From Gammaproteobacteria bacterium (lineage in GTDB: Bacteria; Pseudomonadota; Gammaproteobacteria; Poriferisulfidales; Oxydemutatoraceae): 64,000 nt of DNA. A program made the translations under genes and the position numbers. Below the pieces are notes generated by a model that searched no databases, had not been told where the DNA came from, and saw only the letters and a list, made by a program, of their open reading frames with translations. Within the stretch, counting starts at the first letter, position 1; every line of letters starts with the position of its first letter. The stretch lies in assembly GCA_028817225.1 (NCBI GenBank), contig JAPPQC010000027.1:1-64000 (forward strand). Direction: 5' to 3'. This document shows positions 44,708-53,269 of the stretch, piece by piece.

Positions 44708-45553
44708 TTACTCCGGTTCGTCGGCGCGCACGCGCCAGAGCACCGGGAAGCGGGGCAGGCCGTTGGCGGTGTGGCCGTGGTGTCTGAAGGTGATGAGCGC
44801 GCCGATGGGCGGCGGGTTTTTGCGCTGTGCATCGGTGAAGCCGCTGCCGATTCTGAACGGCGGGCCGTGTTTTGCCTGGACGGTGATGCTGCCGGTCATG
44901 CCGGCGAATTTTCCCTTGCCGGGGTGGTGGGCGATGACGCGCGCTTCGGCGTCGTCGAATTTCTTCAGTTTCAGCAGGCCGGAGGAGCGCCCGCCGCGGT
45001 AGCGCGACTGGCCGTCGCGCAGCATCAGCCCTTCGCCGCCGGCGGCGGTGATGGCGTTGAGTGTTTCCATCAGCGCGGTGTGGCCGGACACCTTGCGCTG
45101 TTGCACGACTTCCATGTACGGACTGGTGGCGGTGGCCGCCAGCGCGCGCAGTCGTTGCAGACGCTCGTTGAAGACGCCGGGCGCGGGCAGGTCGAAGACC
45201 ATATATCTTACGCGCCGCCACCCTTCGTGCGGCGCGGCGCGGGTGACGATGGACGCGGTTTCGGAGAAAAGGCCGCGCCCGGCCCATAACTCGCCGTCAA
45301 GCGGCGTCGGCGGAAAGCCGGCGGTGAACCAGGCCGGCGCGGCGAAGGCGTTGCCGCCGCGTGAAATCAGCCTCTCGCCGTTCCAGCGCGCGCGCACGCC
45401 GTCAAACTTTTCGCTGACCCAGTACTGCGACAAATCAATCCCGCCGCTGTACTTGCGCGCCAGCGGCAAGTCCGCCGCGTGCAGCGGCGCGGCGGTCATC
45501 AGCGCCGCGATGGCCCACACGACAGCGGCGGTTTTTTGCGGTTTCTGTTTCAT
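44708..45553 (-). CDS. Periplasmic-type ATP-dependent DNA ligase (Lig E-like)
   Basis: A 281-residue minimal ligase. The predicted signal peptide (about 1-26, AAVVWAIAALMTAAPLHAAD) is characteristic of the Lig E group. The nucleotidyltransferase domain has the adenylated lysine K49 in SEKFDGVRARWNG, then LDGELW and GEGLMLRD motifs. A C-terminal OB fold follows (HHPGKGKFAGMTGSITV). The start at 45553 is the one that gives a signal peptide; a GATACT -10-like box lies 6 nt upstream. Proposed roles for the family include joining DNA in the periplasm during uptake or in biofilm matrix. It converges with the sulfotransferases and supplied the fragment at 43528. Confidence 0.9.
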   Translation of the reverse strand: MKQKPQKTAAVVWAIAALMTAAPLHAADLPLARKYSGGIDLSQYWVSEKFDGVRARWNGERLISRGGNAFAAPAWFTAGFPPTPLDGELWAGRGLFSETASIVTRAAPHEGWRRVRYMVFDLPAPGVFNERLQRLRALAATATSPYMEVVQQRKVSGHTALMETLNAITAAGGEGLMLRDGQSRYRGGRSSGLLKLKKFDDAEARVIAHHPGKGKFAGMTGSITVQAKHGPPFRIGSGFTDAQRKNPPPIGALITFRHHGHTANGLPRFPVLWRVRADEPE

Positions 45554-45641
45554 GCCGCAAGTATCAAGGCGCACGCCACCACGCGCGGCGTGCGGCGGAC
45601 AAGCGGTATCATTCAGCCGACGAACGGTCGGCAGCCGGGTT

Positions 45642-45714
45642 TCAGGCCGGTTGCTGCGGCGGTTCCGGCCTGCGAATGCACACGATGCGGCTGCCGTCAA
45701 AGAGCGGCGTCAGC
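45642..45714 (-). pseudogene. Degenerate copy of bamE 3' end
   Basis: Translates as LTPLFDGSRIVCIRRPEPP...PA-stop, against LTLFFDEDRVVRVRKPKPQEPT at the end of bamE directly beside it. The period at DNA level is 76 bp (GTTTCAGG at 45639 and 45715). No start, and no connection to an upstream frame. Confidence 0.7.
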
Positions 45715-45717
45715 GTT

Positions 45718-46137
45718 TCAGGTTGGTTCCTGCGGCTTCGGTTTGCGAACGCGCACGACGCGGTCTTCGTCGAAGAACAGCGTCAGGTGGTAACGCTCGT
45801 TTTCCTTTTCCAGCGAGTCCAGGTAGTAGATGTAATCCCAGCGGTCGTCATGGAACATGCTCGGCAGCACCGGGTTGCCGAGCAGATAGACGACCTGCTC
45901 GCGGGTCAGCCCCGGCCTGATGCGCGCGACGGCCTTTTCATCAAGCAGGTTGCCTTGCGAAATGTCCATCCGGTAGAAGCGCCAGGAGTCGCTTGAAAAG
46001 ACTTTCCTGAAATAGTCCCCGGCCTCGCTGAAAAGGCCGCCGGAGCAGGCGCCGAGCAGCAGCGGCGCCGCCAGAATCAGCGCCATTCGCGCGTGCGGCG
46101 CGGGTTTCTTCCCGCCGGGCGGTTTGGGTGGTAACAT
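45718..46137 (-). CDS. bamE: Outer-membrane assembly lipoprotein BamE
   Basis: A 139-residue lipoprotein (SmpA/OmlA) of the BAM complex that inserts beta-barrel proteins. The lipobox is LGAC near residue 31, followed by YRMDISQGNLLDEKAVARIRPGLT (shortened: DISQGNLLDEKAV), LLGNPVLPSMFHDDRWDYIYY and LTLFFDEDRVVRV, which are family-defining. The start at 46137 is chosen because a TACAAT -10 (46148-46143) ends 6 nt before it, suggesting a leaderless mRNA. It is divergent from fur, as in many gammaproteobacteria. Confidence 0.93.
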   Translation of the reverse strand: MLPPKPPGGKKPAPHARMALILAAPLLLGACSGGLFSEAGDYFRKVFSSDSWRFYRMDISQGNLLDEKAVARIRPGLTREQVVYLLGNPVLPSMFHDDRWDYIYYLDSLEKENERYHLTLFFDEDRVVRVRKPKPQEPT

Positions 46138-46142
46138 GCCCT

Positions 46143-46148
46143 TATTGT
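46143..46148 (-). promoter_or_regulatory. -10 box of bamE
   Basis: TACAAT on the minus strand with 6 nt (AAGGGC) before the bamE ATG. No convincing -35. Confidence 0.45.
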
Positions 46149-46172
46149 ACACCGCCGCCGCGCGGCAGAACG

Positions 46173-46613
46173 ATGCACAAGCAGGATCTGAAAAAAGCCG
46201 GCCTCAAGGTCACCATTCCCCGGATGAAGATACTGGAAATCATGGAGTGCTCGGAAGAGCACCATCTGACCGCCGAGGACATCTACCGCAAACTGCTCGA
46301 GGAAAAGGAGGAAATCGGGCTGGCGACGGTGTACCGCGTGCTGACCCAGTTTGAATCCGCCGGCATCGTCATGCGCCACCACTTCTCCGAGAAGGGGTCG
46401 GCCTGCTACGAACTCGACCACGGCGGCCACCACGACCACATGGTCTGCATTCAGTGCGGCGAAATCACCGAATTCATGGACGACACGATTGAACGCCGCC
46501 AGTGCGAAATCGCCAGCAAGCACGGCTATTCCATCAGCGATCACTCGCTGGTGATGTATGTGGACTGCCTCGACCGCGACTGCAAAAACCGCGACCGCGC
46601 CAAGGACCGCTGA
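46173..46613 (+). CDS. fur: Ferric uptake regulator Fur
   Basis: A 146-residue Fe2+-dependent repressor. The N-terminal winged helix has KVTIPRMKILEIM and the recognition helix region IGLATVYRVLTQFESAGIV. The C-terminal dimerisation domain has the metal site GGHHDHMVCIQCGEI and a second cysteine pair CLDRDC. It is the likely regulator of bfd/bfr iron storage 9 kb downstream. The start at 46173 is 36 nt from the divergent bamE start. Confidence 0.96.
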   Translation: MHKQDLKKAGLKVTIPRMKILEIMECSEEHHLTAEDIYRKLLEEKEEIGLATVYRVLTQFESAGIVMRHHFSEKGSACYELDHGGHHDHMVCIQCGEITEFMDDTIERRQCEIASKHGYSISDHSLVMYVDCLDRDCKNRDRAKDR

Positions 46614-46624
46614 CCGGCGCCGTC

Positions 46625-48319
46625 CTAAGGCAGCGGTGAATCCGCCGCCATTTCGCCGTCGCCGAGCATCTGCCTTGCGTGTTCAAGCGACTGCTTTGTG
46701 ATTTTCTCGCCCGCCATCATGCGCGCGATTTCAACGCGGCGTTCGCGCCCGTCGAGTTTCTCCAGTTGCACGCGGGTCTGCGCGTCCTGCTCCTTGACAA
46801 CGCGGTAATGGTGGGCGGCGCGGCTTGCGACCTGCGGCAGATGCGTGATGCAAAACACCTGCGCGCGGCGGCTGATGGCCTGCAACAGGCGCCCGACGGT
46901 GCCGGCGGTGGCGCCGCCGACGCCGCTGTCCACCTCGTCGAAAATCAGCACCGGCATCGGGCGTTTTTTTGACAGCGCCATTTGCAGCGCAAGGCTGATG
47001 CGCGACAATTCGCCGCCCGAGGCGGTCGCCGTCAGCGGCTGCAAGTCCTGGCCGGGGTTGGCGCGAATCATGAATTCGGCGCGTTCGCGCCCCGACGGCG
47101 CCGGCGCGTCGTCGCCGGCGCCGGCAAAACGCACCTTGAATTCGGCCTTGGCCAGGTTCAGTTTGTGCAGTGTCGCGACGACATTTTTCTCCAGCGCCGC
47201 CGCCGTCTTGCGGCGGCGTTCGCTGACGCCGGCGGCCAGTTCGCCGTAGCGTTTTTCCAGTTCGGCGCGCTCGCGCCGCAGTTGTTCGGGGTCGGTCGCC
47301 GGGTCGCCGAGTTTTTCCAGTTCGGCGCGCGCGTATTCCAGTTGTTCGGGCAGCGCGGCGGGCTGCGTGCGGTATTTGTCGGCCAGCGCCGACAGGCGGC
47401 TGATGCGCTGTTCCAGTTGCGCGAAGTACTCGTCCGACACCTCAATCCGTTCAAGCGCGCCGCGTATCTCGCGCGCCGCCTCGCCGGTCTGCCCCAGCGC
47501 CGCCGCGACCAGTTCGCCCGCCGCCGCCAGTTGCGGGTCGGTGTCGCGCAGCTTGTCAACAACGCCCGACGCCCTGCCCAGCAGCGTCGCGGCGTCGGCG
47601 CCGTCGTTGTCGTCGAGCATCGCGTGGACTTCGTGAAGCGCGCTTTTCAGGCTCTCCTTTTTCGACAGCAGGCGGTGTTCGCGCTCCAGTTCCCCGTATT
47701 CGCCCGGCTTGACGCCGCTGCCCTCCAGTTCCGCAACCTGGCGCTCCAGCCACTCGCGCCGTTCGGTCAGTTCGCGCGCGTTCTCGGCCAGTTGTTCAAG
47801 CGTCTCGCCGGCCTCTTTCCAGCGCCGCGCCAGTTGGCCGATTTCGCGCAACTGTTCGGCGTGGCCGCATTGCGAATCAAGAAGATACAGGTGCTTGTCG
47901 CGCCGCAGCAGCATCTGGTGGGCGTTCTGGCCGACGATGTCAATCAGGTGCGAGGCGAGTTCCCTCAGTTGCTCCAGCGTCGCCGGCTGGCCGTTGATCC
48001 ATGCCTGCGAGCGCCCGTCGGCGCCGACGGTGCGGCGCAGAATGCAACTGTCGTCGGCCTGCGCCAGTTCGCGCCGCTCAAGCCACGCGCCGGCCTGCGG
48101 GATGTCGCCGACATCAAACACCAGGCTGATGGAAAGGCGGCGCGCGCCCGGGCGTATCAGCCGCGTTTGCGCGCGCTTGCCGAGGGCGAGTTCAATCGCA
48201 TCCACGAGGATGGACTTGCCGGCGCCGGTCTCGCCGGTCAGCACCGACAGGCCGGCGTCAAACGCGGTTTCCAGCCGGTCTATGATGGCGAGGTTCTCGA
48301 TGGCCAGGGTTTTCAGCAT
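46625..48319 (-). CDS. recN: DNA repair protein RecN
   Basis: A 564-residue SMC-like ATPase for double-strand break repair. N-terminal Walker A GETGAGKSILVDAIELALG (shortened: GETGAGKSILV), two coiled-coil arms (about 165-370), and the C-terminal ABC part with signature ATASGGELSRISLAL and Walker B PVLIFDEVDSGVGG. Full length against E. coli RecN. It starts 12 nt after the nadK stop, so the two form a minus-strand operon, a widespread gammaproteobacterial pairing. Confidence 0.96.
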   Translation of the reverse strand: MLKTLAIENLAIIDRLETAFDAGLSVLTGETGAGKSILVDAIELALGKRAQTRLIRPGARRLSISLVFDVGDIPQAGAWLERRELAQADDSCILRRTVGADGRSQAWINGQPATLEQLRELASHLIDIVGQNAHQMLLRRDKHLYLLDSQCGHAEQLREIGQLARRWKEAGETLEQLAENARELTERREWLERQVAELEGSGVKPGEYGELEREHRLLSKKESLKSALHEVHAMLDDNDGADAATLLGRASGVVDKLRDTDPQLAAAGELVAAALGQTGEAAREIRGALERIEVSDEYFAQLEQRISRLSALADKYRTQPAALPEQLEYARAELEKLGDPATDPEQLRRERAELEKRYGELAAGVSERRRKTAAALEKNVVATLHKLNLAKAEFKVRFAGAGDDAPAPSGRERAEFMIRANPGQDLQPLTATASGGELSRISLALQMALSKKRPMPVLIFDEVDSGVGGATAGTVGRLLQAISRRAQVFCITHLPQVASRAAHHYRVVKEQDAQTRVQLEKLDGRERRVEIARMMAGEKITKQSLEHARQMLGDGEMAADSPLP

Positions 48320-48331
48320 CGCCTTCGCCGC

Positions 48332-49219
48332 TCAGAGTTTCTCGCTCCACTTCAGTTTGGTCCTGAGGGTGCCGAAATAATTGTGGCCGAGCGGCTGTAT
48401 CAGTTTCAGTTTCTGTTCCAGCGGCCTGGTGACGACGCGGTCGCCGGCGTCGAGGTCGCCGCGTATCTGCCCGTCAATCGCCAGCACCGCCTTGTCCGGT
48501 TCCGACGACGGCACCGTGACCTCGATGATTTCCCGCGAATGGACGACCAGCGGGCGGTGGCTCAGCGTGTGCGGGCAGATGGGCACAATCAGCGTCGCCT
48601 CAAGCGTCGGTTCAAGCAGCGGGCCGCCGCTCGACAGCGCGTAGGCGGTGGAGCCGGTCGGCGTCGCGATGATGACGCCGTCGGACCAGATGGTGTTGAC
48701 GAAAACGCCGTCTATCGCCGTTTCCAGTTCAATCATGCGCGCCGGGTTCTTGCTGCGGACGGTCACATCGTTGCACGCGCAGAAGCGCGCGATGCAGTCG
48801 TCGCCGCGAAGGTGGCGCACATCCAGCATCGCGCGCTCTTCCAGTTGACAGCGGCCCGCGAACATCGCGTCGAGTTCGGCGCGGAACCTGTCCGGCGGAA
48901 TCTCGACGAGAAAGCCGAGCCGCCCCAGGTTGATGCCGATGACGGGAATGCCGTGCGCGGCGCAGATGTGCCCCGCCTTCAGCAGCGTGCCATCGCCGCC
49001 GACGGCGATGACAAGGTCGCAGCGCCGCGCCATCTGCTCGCGCGTCGTGAAGTCAATCTCGTCGCGCGCGCTGATCCATTCGCGGTCTTCCTCGCAGACG
49101 GTCAGCGAGTCGAAGCGCTCCAGCAGGTACGCGCCGAGGCGGTCGGCGAGATCGCGCACTTTCTCGTCGCTGTGCTTCAGCACCAGGCCGGGCTGCGCGG
49201 CTTTGCGGATGTCTTTCAT
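48332..49219 (-). CDS. nadK: NAD kinase
   Basis: A 295-residue enzyme that phosphorylates NAD to NADP. The catalytic GGDGTLL motif lies in VIAVGGDGTLLKAGHI, followed by GINLGRLGFLVEI and the conserved TPTGSTAYALSSGGPLLEP (shortened: TPTGSTAYALSSGG). The start at 49219 gives the usual length; the longer open frame runs through grpE regulatory DNA. A CATAAT -10-like box lies about 40 nt upstream. It is divergent from grpE and upstream of recN. Confidence 0.96.
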   Translation of the reverse strand: MKDIRKAAQPGLVLKHSDEKVRDLADRLGAYLLERFDSLTVCEEDREWISARDEIDFTTREQMARRCDLVIAVGGDGTLLKAGHICAAHGIPVIGINLGRLGFLVEIPPDRFRAELDAMFAGRCQLEERAMLDVRHLRGDDCIARFCACNDVTVRSKNPARMIELETAIDGVFVNTIWSDGVIIATPTGSTAYALSSGGPLLEPTLEATLIVPICPHTLSHRPLVVHSREIIEVTVPSSEPDKAVLAIDGQIRGDLDAGDRVVTRPLEQKLKLIQPLGHNYFGTLRTKLKWSEKL

Positions 49220-49370
49220 GGATGGCTCTGTCGTGTTCGGGCGCAATCTGCAAGGCGCCATTATGGAGCATCGGCGGGGATGTCCCATCACCGCCGTGCG
49301 CGGCGCGGCGGTGTAATGCGTTGATTGTCCGCCAAAACGGGAATCTCCGCCTGTTTCGCGCCGCCGCCCC

Positions 49371-49398
49371 CTTGAAACCCCCGGGGAATTCTCCATAT
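49371..49398 (+). promoter_or_regulatory. Sigma-32 heat-shock promoter of grpE
   Basis: CTTGAAA (49371-49377), a 13-bp spacer and CTCCATAT (49391-49398), against the RpoH consensus CTTGAAA-N13/14-CCCCATNT. It lies 30 nt before the grpE start. Confidence 0.8.
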
Positions 49399-49428
49399 AT
49401 TACCCCACGGGCCGCCGCAGGGAACCAG

Positions 49429-50070
49429 ATGAACGAACCAGAACAACCGGAAGACGCGCCGCCGCCGGAGCGCGACGGCGAATCCGCCGCCGCCGCGCCG
49501 CCAAACGGCCTGCGCGCGCAACTTGAAGAAGCCGAACAGCGCGCCGCCGCCGCCGAGGACAAGTGGATGCGCGCGCGCGCCGAAATGGAGAACCTGCGAA
49601 AGCGCGGCGAACGTGAATTGCAGCAGGCGCGAAAATACGCGATGGAAGGTTTTGCGCTGGAGATGCTCGCCGTCAAGGACAGCCTGGAACTGGCGCTGCA
49701 CGGCGGCGCCGGCGAGGCGGGCAGTTCGGGCGGCGGCGACCACCGTGAAGGCGTTGAGTTGACGCTGAAAGCGCTGCAACAGGTGTTTGACAAGTTCGGC
49801 ATTGAGGAAGTCAACCCGCAGGGCGAGGTCTTCAATCCCGAACACCACCAGGCGATGATGACGCAGCCGGGCGGCGCGCACCCGCCGGGCACGGTGCTGC
49901 ATGTGATGCAGAAAGGCTACCTGCTGTGCGGGCGGTTGCTGCGCCCGGCGATGGTGGCGGTGGCCGGCGCGGCGCCCGCCGGCAGTGTTGAAAGCGCCGA
50001 AAACGCCGAAGACCGGCAAAACCGGCAAAGCAAAGAAAACACGGAAAATCAGCGGAATAACGAAAAATGA
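49429..50070 (+). CDS. grpE: Nucleotide exchange factor GrpE
   Basis: A 213-residue cochaperone that releases ADP from DnaK. A long N-terminal helix (about 25-75, with DKWMRARAEMENLRKRGERE) leads to the C-terminal beta domain with EVFNPEHHQAMM and VMQKGYLLCGRLLRPAMVAVA (shortened: GYLLCGRLLRPAMV). The C-terminus carries an extra polar tail of about 30 residues rich in Asn, Glu and Gln (ENAEDRQNRQSKENTENQ). The first gene of the chaperone operon, it is expressed from an RpoH-type promoter. Confidence 0.95.
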   Translation: MNEPEQPEDAPPPERDGESAAAAPPNGLRAQLEEAEQRAAAAEDKWMRARAEMENLRKRGERELQQARKYAMEGFALEMLAVKDSLELALHGGAGEAGSSGGGDHREGVELTLKALQQVFDKFGIEEVNPQGEVFNPEHHQAMMTQPGGAHPPGTVLHVMQKGYLLCGRLLRPAMVAVAGAAPAGSVESAENAEDRQNRQSKENTENQRNNEK

Positions 50071-50096
50071 AGCCCCCCGCAAAGCACCCCGAAAGG

Positions 50097-50124
50097 CTTG
50101 AAAAACCGGATTTCCCCCTTATTT
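50097..50124 (+). promoter_or_regulatory. Second sigma-32-like promoter before dnaK
   Basis: CTTGAAA (50097-50103), a 13-bp spacer and CCTTATTT (50117-50124). The -35 is perfect and the -10 matches 6 of 8 informative positions. It sits in the 85-bp grpE-dnaK gap and would boost dnaK/dnaJ independently. Confidence 0.65.
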
Positions 50125-50155
50125 CAATGTGCACAACCCGAAGAGGAGACAGGGC

Positions 50156-52081
50156 ATGAGCAAGATCATAGGCATAGACCTTGGAACAACCAATTCGTGC
50201 GTCGCCGTCATGGACGGTTCAACGCCGAAGATTATCGAGAACAGCGAAGGCGATCGCACGACGCCTTCCGTCGTCGCGTTCAATGAAAACGACGAAATCC
50301 TGGTCGGCCAGCCGGCCAAGCGCCAGGCGGTGACCAACCCCGCCAACACGCTGTATGCAATCAAGCGGCTGATTGGCCGCCGCCACCGGGAAGACGAGGT
50401 GCAGAAGGACATCAAACTGGTGCCCTACCCGATCGTCAAGGCCGACAACGGCGATGCGTGGGTCGAGGCGCGCGGCAAGAAAATGGCGCCGCCGGAAGTC
50501 TCGGCGCGCGTGTTGATGAAGATGAAGAAGACCGCCGAGGAATACCTCGGCGAGGAAGTCGGCGAGGCCGTCATCACGGTGCCCGCGTATTTCAACGACT
50601 CGCAGCGCCAGGCGACGAAAGACGCCGGCAAGATTGCCGGCCTGGATGTGAAGCGCATCATCAACGAGCCGACCGCGGCGGCCCTCGCCTACGGCATGGA
50701 CAAGCAGCAGGGCGACAGGAAAATCGCCGTCTTCGACCTCGGCGGCGGCACCTTCGACATCTCAATCATCGAGATTGCCGAAGTGGACGGCGAGCACCAG
50801 TTCGAGGTGCACGCCACCAACGGCGACACCTTTCTCGGCGGCGAAGACTTTGACAAACGCCTGATTGACTACCTCGCCGAGGAGTTCCGCAAAGACCAGG
50901 GCATGGACCTGCAAAACGACCCGCTCGCGCTGCAACGGCTGAAAGAGGCCGCGGAGAAGGCCAAGATTGAGTTGTCTTCCGGCCAGCAGACCGAAATCAA
51001 CCTGCCCTACATCACCGCCGACCAGTCGGGGCCGAAGCACCTCAACATCAAGTTGACGCAGGCCAAACTGGAGTCGCTGGTGGACGACCTGATCGAGCGC
51101 ACCATCGGCCCGTGCCGGCAGGCGCTGGAGGACGCCGGCATGAAGGCCGGCGACATTGACGAGGTGATACTCGTCGGCGGCCAGACGCGCATGCCGAAAG
51201 TGCAGCAGCGCGTCGGCGAGTTCTTCGGCAAGGAGCCGCGCAAGGATGTCAACCCGGACGAGGCGGTCGCGGCGGGCGCCGCGATTCAGGGCGGCGTGCT
51301 GGGCGGCGATGTCAAGGATGTGCTGCTGCTGGATGTGACGCCGCTGTCGCTCGGCATCGAGACGCTCGGCGGCGTCATGACGCGCCTGATAGACAAGAAC
51401 ACGACGATTCCGACGAATGCGTCGCAGGTGTTCTCGACCGCCGAAGACAACCAGGGCGCGGTGACCGTGCATGTGCTGCAGGGCGAGCGCGAGAAGGCCG
51501 CCGGCAACAAGTCGCTCGGGCGCTTTGACCTGGCGGGCATCCCGCCGGCGCCGCGCGGCGTGCCGCAAATCGAGGTGTCGTTCGACATTGACGCCAACGG
51601 CATCCTGAATGTGTCGGCCAAGGACAAGGCGACCGGCAAGGAGCAGTCCATCGTCATCAAGGCGTCGAGCGGCCTGTCGGACGACGAGATACAGCAGATG
51701 GTGTCGGACGCCGAGAAACACGCCGAGGAAGACAAACGCTTCCACGAACTGGCCACCGCGCGCAACCAGGCCGAGGCGCTGATACACGCGACAGAGAAGT
51801 CGCTGAAGGAACTGGGCGACAAGGCCGAGGCCGGCGAGCGCAAGGACATCGAGGCCGCGGTGAACGACCTGAAAGAGGCCGTCAAGGGCGACGACAAGGC
51901 GGCGATTGAGGCGCGGACGCAGACACTGGCCGAGGTTTCGGGTAAACTCGCCGAGCGCATTTACTCGCAGCAGCAGACCGAAACCGCCGCCGCGGACGAC
52001 GGCGCCGGCAAAAACGACGGTGACAAGAATGACGACATGGTGGACGCCGAATACGAGGAAGTGGACGACTCCAAAAAGTGA
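50156..52081 (+). CDS. dnaK: Chaperone DnaK (Hsp70)
   Basis: A 641-residue Hsp70. The ATPase domain opens with [17 protein letters not shown] and contains [16 protein letters not shown] and the linker region [19 protein letters not shown] (shortened: [14 protein letters not shown]). The substrate-binding domain and helical lid follow, ending in an acidic tail ([10 protein letters not shown]). The start at 50156 follows AGAGGAGA. Works with GrpE and the DnaJ encoded 27 nt downstream. Confidence 0.98.
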   Translation: MSKIIGIDLGTTNSCVAVMDGSTPKIIENSEGDRTTPSVVAFNENDEILVGQPAKRQAVTNPANTLYAIKRLIGRRHREDEVQKDIKLVPYPIVKADNGDAWVEARGKKMAPPEVSARVLMKMKKTAEEYLGEEVGEAVITVPAYFNDSQRQATKDAGKIAGLDVKRIINEPTAAALAYGMDKQQGDRKIAVFDLGGGTFDISIIEIAEVDGEHQFEVHATNGDTFLGGEDFDKRLIDYLAEEFRKDQGMDLQNDPLALQRLKEAAEKAKIELSSGQQTEINLPYITADQSGPKHLNIKLTQAKLESLVDDLIERTIGPCRQALEDAGMKAGDIDEVILVGGQTRMPKVQQRVGEFFGKEPRKDVNPDEAVAAGAAIQGGVLGGDVKDVLLLDVTPLSLGIETLGGVMTRLIDKNTTIPTNASQVFSTAEDNQGAVTVHVLQGEREKAAGNKSLGRFDLAGIPPAPRGVPQIEVSFDIDANGILNVSAKDKATGKEQSIVIKASSGLSDDEIQQMVSDAEKHAEEDKRFHELATARNQAEALIHATEKSLKELGDKAEAGERKDIEAAVNDLKEAVKGDDKAAIEARTQTLAEVSGKLAERIYSQQQTETAAADDGAGKNDGDKNDDMVDAEYEEVDDSKK

Positions 52082-52108
52082 TTTTTGGCCCGCGCCGCCG
52101 GCGGACTG

Positions 52109-53269
52109 ATGGCCAAGCGCGATTACTATGAAGTGCTGGGCGTGCCGCGCCAGGCCAACGCCGACCAACTTCGCAAGGCGTACCGCAAACTTGCGATGAA
52201 ACACCACCCCGACCGCAACAAGGGCGACGGGTCGGCGGAGGAAAAGTTCAAGGAAGCCAAGGAAGCCTACGAGGTGCTGTCCGACGCGCAGAAGCGCGCC
52301 GCCTACGACCGCTTCGGCCACGCCGGGGTCAATGCGTCGGCGGCGGGCGGCGGCTTTGGCGGCGGCGGTTTCGGCGCCGGCGGCATCCACGACATCTTCG
52401 ACAACATCTTCAACGACTTCTTCGGCGTGTCGCCGGGGCGCGGCGGCGCGTGGGGCGGGCGGGCGTCGGCGCGGCGCGGCCACGACCTGGAATACGAGGT
52501 GGAGTTGACGCTGGAGGAAACCGCCTTCGGCGCCGAGAAGAACATTCCGGTTGCGACGATGCAGGCGTGCGGGCGCTGCGACGGCAAGGGCGCCGAGCCG
52601 GGCAGCGGCATCCGCGAATGCCCGGCCTGCGGCGGCAACGGCCAGGTGTGGGCGCGGCAGGGGCCGTTCTCGATACAGCGCGCCTGCCCGACCTGCAAGG
52701 GGCGCGGGCGCATCATCGAGAAGCCGTGCACCGCCTGCGGCGGCGCCGGGCGCGCGCGCAGCACAAAGACGCTGGCGGTGCAGATTCCGCCCGGCGTTGA
52801 CCAGGACGACCGCATACGCCTCAGCGGCGAGGGCGAGGCCGGCGCCGGCGGCGGCCCGCCGGGCGACCTGTATATCGTCGTCAACCTGAGGCCGCACGAT
52901 GTGTTCCGGCGCCAGGGCGACGACCTGCTGATTGATGTGCCGATTTCGCTGACAACCGCGGCGCTCGGCGGCGAGGTGGAGGTGCCGACGCTGAACGGGC
53001 GCGTCAGCCTGAAGGTGCCGGCGGGGACGCAGAACGACAAGTTGTTCCGGGTGCGCGGCAAGGGCATCAAGTCCAAGCGCGACTATTTCACCGGCGACCT
53101 GATTTGCCGCACCCGCATTGAAACGCCGGTGAACCTGACCGCGCGCCAGAAGGAACTGCTGCGCGAACTCGATGCGTCGCTCGGCAGTTCGCACAAGCAT
53201 ACGCCGAAGGTGGGGCGCTGGATGGAAGGCATCAAGAACTTTTTCGACAACCTGGATCTGAAACTGTGA
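52109..53269 (+). CDS. dnaJ: Chaperone DnaJ (Hsp40)
   Basis: A 386-residue type I J-protein. The J domain has HPDRN (about residues 33-37), then a Gly/Phe-rich linker. Four zinc-binding CxxCxGxG motifs ([32 protein letters not shown]) and the C-terminal peptide-binding beta domains follow. The start at 52109 ([11 protein letters not shown]) is canonical. Its stop overlaps the GTG start of dapB (GTGA), which ties dapB to heat-shock transcription. Confidence 0.98.
   Translation: MAKRDYYEVLGVPRQANADQLRKAYRKLAMKHHPDRNKGDGSAEEKFKEAKEAYEVLSDAQKRAAYDRFGHAGVNASAAGGGFGGGGFGAGGIHDIFDNIFNDFFGVSPGRGGAWGGRASARRGHDLEYEVELTLEETAFGAEKNIPVATMQACGRCDGKGAEPGSGIRECPACGGNGQVWARQGPFSIQRACPTCKGRGRIIEKPCTACGGAGRARSTKTLAVQIPPGVDQDDRIRLSGEGEAGAGGGPPGDLYIVVNLRPHDVFRRQGDDLLIDVPISLTTAALGGEVEVPTLNGRVSLKVPAGTQNDKLFRVRGKGIKSKRDYFTGDLICRTRIETPVNLTARQKELLRELDASLGSSHKHTPKVGRWMEGIKNFFDNLDLKL

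Larger units (their letters stand above)
43757..44936 (+). repeat. Tandem duplication unit 2
   Basis: Second unit, 1180 bp. Its flanks (rnfH part, the 128-nt spacer before the start codon, the gene's 3' end and the ligase part) are almost identical to unit 1, but the central part of the sulfotransferase differs at many residues. Confidence 0.9.

Noticed and set aside
42505-44936. Insertion sequence or transposon explaining the duplicated sulfotransferase
   Set aside because: No transposase, no terminal inverted repeats and no target-site duplication; the structure is a plain tandem duplication.
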